DNA from: an uncultured Pseudomonadota bacterium
GTDB taxonomy: Bacteria > Desulfobacterota_B > Binatia > UBA9968
Reading direction: 5' to 3'
Length of the DNA stretch: 23,971 nt
Assembly: GCA_946478635.1 (NCBI GenBank)
Contig: CAMLCX010000016.1
Location: forward strand, 1-23,971
Shown in pieces: positions 8,419-15,418 of the stretch. The number at the start of each line of letters is the position of its first letter. Position 1 is the stretch's first letter. A program made the position numbers and the translations under genes. Below the pieces are notes generated by a model. The model was not told the origin of the DNA and did not search any database. It worked only from the letters and a program-made list of their open reading frames with translations.

Positions 8419-9117
8419 CGGCCCACCATTGCGCACAAGCGCCGGACGCCGAATTATTTTGAATATCAGCCACCACCGCTCCGAACCAGCCGCGCCATCG
8501 AGCCCTTCGTTATCGGCAGGTTCACCACGACAAAGGCAGCGGATCTGATGATCTACGATTTCGGCGCGGTGTCGGTCACCTACGCACTGACGATCGAGGG
8601 GCCCTTACAAGACCTCCTCAGCCTGAGCGAAGACCTTTACGACAACGAGATTTTGCTGCGCGATTCCCGGATGAGGGTTGAGCAACTGTTGGAGGTTATC
8701 GGCGACGCGGCTAGCCAGGCTCATCCCTCGCCTGTCTGTGAGGACTATGTGATTTTTCATCTGGAACGCTTGGCCGAGCCGGTCGATGTCAATCAATTTT
8801 GATCAGATCACGCCCGGCTGATCGCGCAAATTCTTCGCGCCGGGCGGCAAGCGCTCTCCGGTCAAGAAGTGGAGGATGCCCTCGCTGTTCGACTTTCCTA
8901 CAGCACCAACGACGTCACGGTGGTGGATTGGAACGCCGCACTGATAGTCGACAGCGAAGGGGACGATGTCCGCGCTCTGCTTGATTTCGCCAACGTGGAA
9001 TTGCTGGAGATGCGCTACGTCGATCAGAAACTCGATCGCGCATTGGATCAAGCCTACCACACGCTTTCCCGCCACTCCTGGAGCCTGCCTTGGGTTTTTG
9101 GATCCTACGGCGCCTAA
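8419..9117 (+). pseudogene. Broken gene: uncharacterised protein interrupted by an in-frame TGA and truncated
   Basis: One reading frame runs from after a TAG (8413-8418 region) to a TAA at 9115, split only by TGA at 8800-8802. The first part has MIYDFGAVSVTYALTIEGPL (ATG at 8548), continuous without a start back to 8419, with AIEPFVIGRFTTTKAADL. The second part has ARLIAQILRAGRQALSGQEV, then DVTVVDWNAALIVDSEGDDV and ALLDFANVELLEMRYVDQKL. The two halves join sensibly across the TGA, and the wording resembles a family of uncharacterised membrane-associated proteins, perhaps related to DUF155/RMND1. That family normally has a further C-terminal membrane region, which is absent. Missing start, nonsense codon and missing C-terminus together argue for a pseudogene. 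Bases 9118-9297 hold nothing recognisable. Confidence 0.6.
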
Positions 9118-9297
9118 AAATTTGGACCTGCAAACCGATGCGCGCGGGACAAGAATTTACATCAGTCGCCGAAGGCTTGGCAATCCACGCGCTGGAGCTG
9201 GCGCGCTCACAGGGTTTATTCCCAAGTTACTCCAGGCCGTGGCCTGTCGTATTCGTTGGAGCCGTTTGGAAGTGTTGATCTTTTAGTCGAAACGCGT

Positions 9298-9972
9298 TCA
9301 AAAATAGTCTCCCTGCGGGTGGGTTGACGCGTTCGTTTTTACGGTAATGCCAATCATTTTGATCGCTGCCAACAACTCTCTGTCCTTTTCTTCGGATATG
9401 CCTACTTTCTTATTGTGAAACTCGACGCTCAGTCGATCGACGTAGTGCATGCTTCCGTCTTTTAGCATTTTCTCTAAAACGTCGTATTCCGCGCCTTCGA
9501 TGTCCAGTTTTAAATAAACGAAATCATCCTTGCTAAAATTTTGCTGAAGCCAACTGCCGAAATCAATGGATTCTACTCTGATTGGGGTCTTGCTGAGGCG
9601 ACCCGTCTTCTTATGGCCGAGGACGCTGCTCGAAAGGGAGCTTTCTCCGAGAAAAAATTCCACGGTTCCGTCCTCGGTCCATATCGCCTTATTGTAAATG
9701 ACCCGATTGGGCTTTTTGGGAATATCTGGAATAAGGTTTGGATTCGCCTCAAAAGCAAACAGCTCCCAGCGGTAGCGTGAATAAATCTTGGACTTTTCAA
9801 AATGTTCGAGCGTCTCGCCAAGGTGCGAACCTCCGTCGATGAAGATGAATCGCCCCTTCGAGGAAATATTGCTGTCATCGGCAGACAGATAGAAATGCCA
9901 ACCGACAATAACCAGAGTGCAAAAAATGACGCCGCCAACTATCCACTTGGATCGATTTCTTCGAGTTATCAT
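9298..9972 (-). CDS. Membrane-anchored FkbM-like methyltransferase
   Basis: Probable SAM-dependent methyltransferase of the FkbM family, 224 aa. One transmembrane helix lies at about 10-29 after a basic start (MITRRNRSKW), placing the domain by the positive-inside rule on the outer face, or it may be an uncleaved signal. The SAM-binding loop FIDGGSHLGET is at about 44-54, FAFEANP at 72-78 and the FkbM hallmark LKLDIEGAEYDVLEKML at about 154-170. FkbM enzymes methylate hydroxyl groups in natural products and glycans; the acceptor is unknown. The gene looks richer in A/T than its neighbours, stands alone and has no glycosyltransferase beside it, which would fit acquisition by transfer. The gap 9973-10123 shows no gene. 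Confidence 0.8.
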   Translation of the reverse strand: MITRRNRSKWIVGGVIFCTLVIVGWHFYLSADDSNISSKGRFIFIDGGSHLGETLEHFEKSKIYSRYRWELFAFEANPNLIPDIPKKPNRVIYNKAIWTEDGTVEFFLGESSLSSSVLGHKKTGRLSKTPIRVESIDFGSWLQQNFSKDDFVYLKLDIEGAEYDVLEKMLKDGSMHYVDRLSVEFHNKKVGISEEKDRELLAAIKMIGITVKTNASTHPQGDYF

Positions 9973-10123
9973 AACTCTCCCGTCCGTAGCAGGTATGGCC
10001 CGGTATTGTCAATTGAGCGGTAGCTCGGCTTTACGATATAGAAGGGTTCGCCGTCTGACAAGTCTTTTCTTTGTCCGTCCTGACCGTATTCAAGAGCGAG
10101 TCGGAGCCGGGCTGTAATGAAGC

Positions 10124-10909
10124 TCAATACAGCTCGCCTCTGTTTTTTCGCTCCTCCGTCGGGCGCCAGCGCAAAAGATACGATTCAGCGCGATTGATCG
10201 CTTCATTGCAAACGACGACCACGAGCGCAAGAATCAAGATACCGCCCAGCGCGCCGGTCGTCGAAAATAAAGAAGTATTGTAGTTGATCAAATAACCGAG
10301 CCCCTTGCTGGCGGCGATGAATTCGCCGACCACGGCGGCGACGATGGCATAGGGTAGGCTGATCTTCAGTCCCGTGGTGATCCAGGGGACGATCGACGGC
10401 AGCGTAACTTTCATGAGAATCTGACGTTCGCTGGCGCCCATGATGCGCAGGATATTTTTCAGCTCGGCGTCCACGCCCTTGACGCCGGCGTAGGTATTGA
10501 AAAAGGTCAGAAAGAACACCACGCTGACGACCAGAATCACCTTGGAAGTCGGGCCGATGCCGAACCAGATGATAAACAGCGGCGCGAGCGCGATGCGCGG
10601 GATGCCGTTGAAAGCGACGACGTAGGGATCGAGAACCTGCGCCAGAACTTCGCGCCGGCCGAGGGCAAATCCCAGGCTGATGCCGAAAATCGAGCCGATG
10701 AAAAAGCCCACAAAGGTTTCGTAAAGCGTGATGGCGAGATGACCGAAGATTGAGCCATCGGCGAACACTTCGTAGAGATAAATGAAAACCTTCGATGGGC
10801 TCGACACCCAAAAGGGATCGATCAATCTCCCGGAGCTCAACTCCCAAAACACCAGCAGAACCAGACCAAAGATCAGCCGGTAAAGAAGCAGTCGTCCGCG
10901 GCCGATCAT
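10124..10909 (-). CDS. ABC transporter permease, NitT/TauT (SsuC-like) family
   Basis: Inner-membrane subunit of a nitrate/taurine/sulfonate-type importer, 261 aa with about six hydrophobic segments. The EAA loop is ELKNILRIMGASERQILMKV at about 149-168 followed by LPSIVPWI. FNGIPRIALAPLFIIWFGIG (100-119) is the typical SsuC/TauC wording. Its start ATG overlaps the stop of the binding-protein gene by four bases, so translation is coupled. It is the last gene of the three-gene unit. Many permeases of this type in related genomes take up small organic acids or thiamine precursors, so the substrate is open. Confidence 0.9.
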   Translation of the reverse strand: MIGRGRLLLYRLIFGLVLLVFWELSSGRLIDPFWVSSPSKVFIYLYEVFADGSIFGHLAITLYETFVGFFIGSIFGISLGFALGRREVLAQVLDPYVVAFNGIPRIALAPLFIIWFGIGPTSKVILVVSVVFFLTFFNTYAGVKGVDAELKNILRIMGASERQILMKVTLPSIVPWITTGLKISLPYAIVAAVVGEFIAASKGLGYLINYNTSLFSTTGALGGILILALVVVVCNEAINRAESYLLRWRPTEERKNRGELY

Positions 10910-11919
10910 TTGCTCAGAAATTCATTGGTGACAAGCTCGGCGTAGGGCGAGCGCTTTTTGAGTATTCCCGTCTGCTCCAAAATGTCCTGAGTCACCTGGA
11001 AATTCCGTTCGCTGGTGCGGCCGTCCGGGCTCAACGCCGGCAGCACGGCGGCGGCGCCGGCCAGGAGCAGATCCGGCGGCGTCTTGCCCAAGGCGGGCTT
11101 GAGCGCTTCGGCAACCTGCTCCGGTGTGCTCTTGAGCGCCCATTGATTCGCCCTGGTCAGGGCGCGCACCATGCGCCGCACCAGGTCAGGGTCTTTCGCC
11201 ACCGTCTCGGGACGGGCGACGAGATTTTCCATGAGAAACTCCGGTATCGACGGATCTTCGCCTTTGGCGTTGTTGATGAACATGATCGCGAAACCTCGGC
11301 TGATCGCCGTTTCCGGCACCGGCGGCGCGGTCAGGGCAACGTCGACTTTGCGATTTTCCAACGCCGCAAGCCAGGTCGGCCCGGCACCGATGGGAATGAT
11401 CTGCACGTCCTGTTGGGGGTTGTAGCCTGCTTTGCGAATGACGAATGCCGCAAGGTGCGCGGTTAGCGCGCCGGGGTTGGTGACACCAACGGTCAGCCCC
11501 TTCAGCAATTTGATTTTCTCAGCCAACGGCATGGATTCGGTGACGCCCTTCGCCTTCGCCGACTCCCGGTGCATCGCCCAATTGATAAAAACCTTGTTAA
11601 GGGCGCTCATGACTATGAGGAGTCGCTTGCCTTCCTGATGCGCAAGAATAACGTTGTCCCCGGTCGTGAAGGTGAACTCCACATCGCCCGCGATAAGCGC
11701 TCGGATGTCCGGCCCGCCGCCACCCGTGGACGTGATATCCAAATCGAGCTTTTCAGCGGCAAAAAAGCCCTTGCTCTGGGCGATATAAACCGGCGCCATC
11801 GAGTGGGCCACGACGGGAATGGTCATTTTCACCTTTCGCGGCGCCTGCGCATTCACAGGCACCACAAGCCCGCCCAACGACCAAACTACTACCAGGGAAA
11901 CAGTCGTACAGAGTTTCAT
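10906..11919 (-). CDS. ABC transporter substrate-binding protein, NMT1/THI5-like
   Basis: Periplasmic binding protein, 337 aa, for the NitT/TauT-type importer. Residues 1-25 form a signal peptide ending VNAQA. The mature start VKMTIPVVAHSMAPVYIAQS, then GFFAAEKLDLDI and DIRALIAGDVEFTFTTGDN, is the standard opening of the NMT1/THI5 family; LKGLTVGVTNPGALTAHLA follows in the hinge region. A good AAGGAGA site lies 7 nt before the ATG. It follows the ATPase gene by 15 nt and overlaps the permease by ATGA. The ligand is unknown; taurine or sulfonate genes are absent, and an ACMSD-like hydrolase upstream hints at an aromatic or carboxylic acid, which is only an inference. Confidence 0.88.
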   Translation of the reverse strand: MKLCTTVSLVVVWSLGGLVVPVNAQAPRKVKMTIPVVAHSMAPVYIAQSKGFFAAEKLDLDITSTGGGGPDIRALIAGDVEFTFTTGDNVILAHQEGKRLLIVMSALNKVFINWAMHRESAKAKGVTESMPLAEKIKLLKGLTVGVTNPGALTAHLAAFVIRKAGYNPQQDVQIIPIGAGPTWLAALENRKVDVALTAPPVPETAISRGFAIMFINNAKGEDPSIPEFLMENLVARPETVAKDPDLVRRMVRALTRANQWALKSTPEQVAEALKPALGKTPPDLLLAGAAAVLPALSPDGRTSERNFQVTQDILEQTGILKKRSPYAELVTNEFLSK

Positions 11920-11934
11920 GAAAACGTCTCCTTT

Positions 11935-12711
11935 CTACGCTTCTGCCAATGTCACTTCCGGACGCAGCTCCTGCCACAGTTTTTCGTATGAAGAATGAAA
12001 TTCCGGGCTGTCGTGGATCTGAAAAACGTCCCGCGGCCGCGGAATCTTGACCGGCTCGATGAATTTGATCCTGCCGGGGCGCGACGACATCAGCACCACC
12101 CGATCGGCCAGAGCAATCGCTTCGATCAAGTCGTGGGTGATGAAGATGATCGTTTTCTTTGACGCCGACCAGAGTTTTAACAGCTGGTCTTGCAAAACGA
12201 TGCGCGTCTGCGCGTCGAGCGGGCCGAAAGGTTCGTCCATCAAAATCAATTCCGGATCGTAGATCAGCGTGCGTATGATATTGGCGCGCTGGCGCATGCC
12301 GCCGGAAAGCTCGTGCGGATAATGCTCCTCGAACCCGCCCAGGCCGACGCGATCGATGAAATCCCGCGCCGCCGATCGCCGCGCGATGCCGTTAACCCCT
12401 CGGATTTCCAGCGCGATCTCAACGTTTTCGACCAAGGTCCGCCAGGGCAGAAGATTATCCTTTTGGGTTACATAACCAATTTTGGTGCAGATGCCGTCGA
12501 TGGGCGCGCCGTGGAACGTGATGCGGCCGGAGCTTGCGCGCAACAGGCCGACGATCAGATTGAGCATGGTCGACTTGCCACAACCCGACGGCCCGACGAT
12601 GGTCACGAACTCACCCTCGGCGATATCGAGTTTGATGGCGTCGAGCGCAACAACCCTCTTGCCTCGCACATTATATTCTTTGCCGACGTCTTCGATCGAA
12701 AGTAAGGCCAC
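11935..12711 (-). CDS. ABC transporter ATP-binding protein, NitT/TauT (SsuB-like) family
   Basis: Cytoplasmic ATPase of the importer, 258 aa, normal family length. Walker A GPSGCGKST at 40-48, Q-loop Gln83 in YVTQKDNLLPW, signature LSGGMRQR at 135-142, Walker B LILMDE at 155-160 and the switch ITHD follow in order. The QKDNLLPWRT wording is typical of SsuB/TauB/NrtD. It is the promoter-proximal gene of the operon. The region 12712-12890 upstream has no gene and is the likely site of the operon's control elements, but I could not pick out a convincing promoter. Confidence 0.9.
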   Translation of the reverse strand: MALLSIEDVGKEYNVRGKRVVALDAIKLDIAEGEFVTIVGPSGCGKSTMLNLIVGLLRASSGRITFHGAPIDGICTKIGYVTQKDNLLPWRTLVENVEIALEIRGVNGIARRSAARDFIDRVGLGGFEEHYPHELSGGMRQRANIIRTLIYDPELILMDEPFGPLDAQTRIVLQDQLLKLWSASKKTIIFITHDLIEAIALADRVVLMSSRPGRIKFIEPVKIPRPRDVFQIHDSPEFHSSYEKLWQELRPEVTLAEA

Positions 12712-12890
12712 AGCGAAGCCTATGTTGTGATCCGAGCGATCGACGCGCCAATATCATCGCGGACAGTGAACAGAGCCGGAACAGGCATCAGAAAAACCTT
12801 CATAGAGACCGCCTTATAACGAATTACTCCCGGGGCGAGCAAACCGCCTTGTTTCGAAATAACTGGACGCGATGAATTATCGCGTCGGCT

Positions 12891-13871
12891 CTAAATATTC
12901 AAGGCCCGCGCCGCGTTGCCGCCGAGAACGAGATCTCGCTCGATGTCCGCCAATTGCAGAGCCTTCACCTTGCGGACGCAATCGAAATCGCCCATCGCCA
13001 TTGGATAGTCCGTGCCGATCACGACACGGTCCGCGCCGACGACTTTGACCAGATATTCCAAGGCCGAAACCGCGTGAACGATAGTGTCGAAGTAAAGCCT
13101 CTTCAGATATTCGGACGGTTTTCGCGGTAGAACTTTTTTTAACTCGGGCCGCAGGCTGTAGGAATGATCGAGACGCCAAATATTGAATGCGAGCAAGCCG
13201 CCACCGTGGGATAGACACAGGCGCAGGTTTGGGTACTTTTCGAACATGCCCTTTAGAATCATTCGCTCGATCATCATCGTCGTGCGAAAAGTAAACTGCA
13301 AAACATTGCCGAGCACGGGCGACAGCGGATCGTCGGCGTCGAGGCCGCCTTCAAGAGGATGAACAAACAGCAACATATCGAGCCTCTGCGCGGCCTCGAA
13401 GAACGGCTCGAAGACCGGATCGTCGAGCGGCCTATCGCCGACCGCGTTGCCGATTTCGAGCCCTTTCAACCCCATGCTTTTCGCTTCCTCGGCGATGGCG
13501 ATGGAGTCGGCGACGCTTTGCAGCGGCACGCTGCCGAAACCGATGAAACGATCGGGATGCTTCCGCACCACGGCCTGAATCGCTTCATTCTGACGCCGGG
13601 AGAAATGCGCGGCCACCGCGGCTTCCTCCCAGTAAAACAAAAGAATCGGAGACGGCGAAATCGCTTGCACATCGATCTCCATTTCATCGAGCGCCTTGAT
13701 CCGGGCGCTCGGATCGTACGCTCCGGCGCCTAGCCCGGGGCGAAAGCCGATCTGGGAAGTCACCGACAATTTACCTTTCTCCAGGATAAGCTTGGGCGCG
13801 CGCGCTGAATACTTGCCAGGATTCTGCAGCGCTTCGACGGGAAAGTAGTGAGAATGGAGGTCGATGTTCAT
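12891..13871 (-). CDS. Metal-dependent amidohydrolase, ACMSD-like decarboxylase/hydrolase
   Basis: TIM-barrel enzyme of Amidohydrolase family 2 (PF04909), 326 aa. Putative zinc ligands and catalytic residues are spaced as in 2-amino-3-carboxymuconate-6-semialdehyde decarboxylase: His6-x-His8 (DLHSHYFP), His171 (LLFVHPLEGG), His222 (LCLSHGGG) and Asp288 (VIGTDYP). Members decarboxylate or hydrolyse aromatic-derived acids such as ACMS, gamma-resorcylate or similar compounds. It is cytoplasmic, with no signal peptide. It is encoded in the same direction as, and 180 bases upstream of, the NitT/TauT-type importer, and is divergent from the cupin gene. I would not name a substrate. Confidence 0.85.
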   Translation of the reverse strand: MNIDLHSHYFPVEALQNPGKYSARAPKLILEKGKLSVTSQIGFRPGLGAGAYDPSARIKALDEMEIDVQAISPSPILLFYWEEAAVAAHFSRRQNEAIQAVVRKHPDRFIGFGSVPLQSVADSIAIAEEAKSMGLKGLEIGNAVGDRPLDDPVFEPFFEAAQRLDMLLFVHPLEGGLDADDPLSPVLGNVLQFTFRTTMMIERMILKGMFEKYPNLRLCLSHGGGLLAFNIWRLDHSYSLRPELKKVLPRKPSEYLKRLYFDTIVHAVSALEYLVKVVGADRVVIGTDYPMAMGDFDCVRKVKALQLADIERDLVLGGNAARALNI

Positions 13872-14008
13872 AAACCAGCCTCAATATCGCTGAGTAACCT
13901 TTTAAGCAAGCCGCTTTCGTCGACACCAAGGCTAACGGTTGTTGAACGGTGGCCGGATGCGTGATTCTGGCGAAACATTATCAGAACGCCGCGCTTTGGG
14001 ATGTTAGA

Positions 14009-14037
14009 TTGACAACAACAAAGGCCGTCGATAGACT
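14009..14037 (+). promoter_or_regulatory. Candidate sigma-70-type promoter for the cupin gene
   Basis: TTGACA at 14009-14014 is a perfect -35 box. After 17 bases TAGACT (14032-14037) matches four of six -10 positions. It lies 70 bases before the cupin ATG, in the divergent region between the amidohydrolase and cupin genes. An AAGGAG ribosome site follows about 10 nt before that ATG. Motif match only. Confidence 0.4.
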
Positions 14038-14106
14038 CCAGGCGTTTTCATCGGGCATTTTCTCCATTGTGCCATGATCGAATAAGATAGAAGGAGTTCA
14101 TCGACG

Positions 14107-14469
14107 ATGATTTTATCGAAGAATTCAGACGTCAAAGGAATTGTCGTAAAAGCGATTGAAGGCAAAGCCATGTATGGAGGCGATCTCATCGTCAAACCTT
14201 TGATCAAGGGCGATGAGATGACCTTTCTGGAAATTCACTATACGCCGGGTGTTGGCGCGCCGCTTCACGTCCATACCCATGAGTCCCTGGCTTACGTCGT
14301 CAAGGGCAAAGTTAAAATGATTGTCGGCAAAGAAGAATATATTCTCGGACCGGGGGACGTTTGCCGGCATCCCAAAGGCGTGCCGCACGGCGTGGAAGGC
14401 ATCGAGGAGTCCATTGTGGTCGAGATAAAAGCGCCCGCGCCGGAAATCTCGAGCTTCCTGGGCATGTAA
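14107..14469 (+). CDS. Single-domain cupin protein
   Basis: A 120-aa Cupin_2 (conserved beta-barrel) protein. Motif 1 is APLHVHTHESLAYVVKGKVK, giving His54, His56 and Glu59 as likely metal ligands; motif 2 is GPGDVCRHPKGVPHGVE with His94. The metal site is therefore complete. Such small cupins act as dioxygenases, isomerases or sugar/acid-binding proteins, and the actual reaction is unknown. It leads a two-gene plus-strand unit with the EthD-like gene, 39 bases downstream. The neighbouring amidohydrolase and CoA-transferase make a role in catabolism of a small acid plausible but unproved. Confidence 0.85.
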   Translation: MILSKNSDVKGIVVKAIEGKAMYGGDLIVKPLIKGDEMTFLEIHYTPGVGAPLHVHTHESLAYVVKGKVKMIVGKEEYILGPGDVCRHPKGVPHGVEGIEESIVVEIKAPAPEISSFLGM

Positions 14470-14508
14470 CGTCAATTCGATCACGGCACTGCAACGAGGA
14501 GATTCACA

Positions 14509-14862
14509 ATGACCGGCAAAGCGAAATATCTGATGATCGCGAGCATGGATGTCGATCCCGAACACGAGGCAATCTTTAATGAAGTCTATGACCAGGAGCA
14601 CGTCCCCAACTTGGGCAAGGTGCCCGGCGTGCTGGGCATCACGCGTTACAAGCGCGGCACCCTTACCATGAACATCGGCGGCGAGCGAAAGACGATTGAA
14701 ATTCCAAACGAACCAACGTTCACGGCTATTTATGAGCTGGAAAGCCCTGAGGTTCTAACCAGCCCGGCATGGGATAAGGCGGTCGAAGAAGGGCGCTGGC
14801 CTAGTCAGGTAAGACCAATTACAAAAAACCGACGGCACGTCTTGCTGAAAATCATGGAGTAG
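14509..14862 (+). CDS. Small dimeric alpha/beta-barrel protein, EthD-like
   Basis: A 117-aa soluble protein. The opening KYLMIASMDVDPEHEAIFNE, then YDQEHVPNLGKVPGVLGITRY, is typical of ferredoxin-like dimeric alpha/beta-barrel proteins (EthD, DUF4286-like), where a conserved D-EH-P region lines the ligand pocket. Members are auxiliary enzymes or binding proteins in aromatic and ether degradation. A strong GAGGAG site lies 7 nt upstream of the ATG. It follows the cupin in one unit. Its last 11 bases overlap, tail to tail, the 3' end of the hemerythrin gene on the other strand. Confidence 0.75.
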   Translation: MTGKAKYLMIASMDVDPEHEAIFNEVYDQEHVPNLGKVPGVLGITRYKRGTLTMNIGGERKTIEIPNEPTFTAIYELESPEVLTSPAWDKAVEEGRWPSQVRPITKNRRHVLLKIME

Positions 14863-15328
14863 CGGCCTGATTGGGCGCTCCAAGGCTCTTTTTAAGCTCG
14901 ACGCCGATCAATTCCGCCTCGCTTCCCCGGACATGCTGCTCGAAGAGCGGAAACAGCTCGCGCTCTTCCCTGCGAATGTGCCGTTCGAGCAAATCACCCA
15001 AATCAAAAATGACCTTTGCCAATCCGGCGCCGGTCTTGAGCTGAGCGACGGCATGGTGGATTTGCTCGTGATCGCGCAACAGATCGCCGATCATCGGCGC
15101 GCTTTGCGGCGCAAGGGATCGAAGCTTCGGAAATAGGACTTCTTCCTCCGCGCGAAAATGCGCGATCAGGTTGCTCTCGTAAAAGGCCGCAACCTCATCG
15201 GCGCGTTCGCGCAGCCCAGCGGCGCCCGTCGGTTTGATCTGACCCAACGCCTGCTTTCGGCAGCGCAGCGCGAGGGCTAAACCATGATGATGGTCGTGCG
15301 ATAAGGGCAGTAGGCTCGGATGACGCAT
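14852..15328 (-). CDS. Hemerythrin HHE-domain protein
   Basis: Four-helix-bundle non-haem di-iron protein of the hemerythrin/HHE family, 158 aa from the chosen start. Expected ligands appear in order: LSHDHHHGLALA near the N-terminus, LIAHFRAEEEVLFP, LLRDHEQIHHAV and LERHIRREERELFPLFEQH. Roles in the family include oxygen, NO or iron sensing and storage. The frame stays open to a GTG at 15400, but the additional 24 residues come from the inverted repeat at 15350-15412, so I choose the ATG at 15328, at the start of MRHPSLLPLSHDHHH. It converges with the EthD-like gene and overlaps it by 11 bases. Confidence 0.85.
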   Translation of the reverse strand: MRHPSLLPLSHDHHHGLALALRCRKQALGQIKPTGAAGLRERADEVAAFYESNLIAHFRAEEEVLFPKLRSLAPQSAPMIGDLLRDHEQIHHAVAQLKTGAGLAKVIFDLGDLLERHIRREERELFPLFEQHVRGSEAELIGVELKKSLGAPNQAATP

Positions 15329-15349
15329 GAGCGAAACACGCGGGAAAAA

Positions 15350-15412
15350 TGGAGTGATGGAGTACTGGAGTGTTGCTCCCGCTACCCGTCGCTCCACCAC
15401 TCCATTACTCCA
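15350..15412. repeat. Imperfect inverted repeat built from GGAGT units
   Basis: The left arm at 15350-15372 (TGGAGTGATGGAGTACTGGA…) pairs with the reverse complement of 15390-15412 at 19 of 23 positions, around a 17-base loop. Each arm is itself a roughly 8-base tandem of TGGAGTNA. It sits between the CaiB stop and the hemerythrin start, both on the minus strand. It has no T-run and resembles a dispersed intergenic repeat more than a terminator. Confidence 0.65.
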
Positions 15413-15418
15413 ATCTTT

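Noticed and set aside
8800..8802. Selenocysteine or other recoding at the in-frame TGA
   Set aside because: The gene also lacks a usable start for its upstream part and its C-terminal end, and no SECIS-like hairpin is evident right after the TGA; decay is simpler.
10020..10070. tRNA-like piece with GGTTCG
   Set aside because: No acceptor stem, D-arm or anticodon arm could be folded around it.
10203..10847. A 214-codon minus-strand frame overlapping the NitT/TauT permease
   Set aside because: Arginine-rich low-quality translation in another frame of a gene with clear transmembrane and EAA motifs; a shadow of that gene.
10795..11466. A 223-codon plus-strand frame
   Set aside because: Antisense shadow of the NMT1/THI5 binding protein, His/Arg-rich, with no domain pattern.
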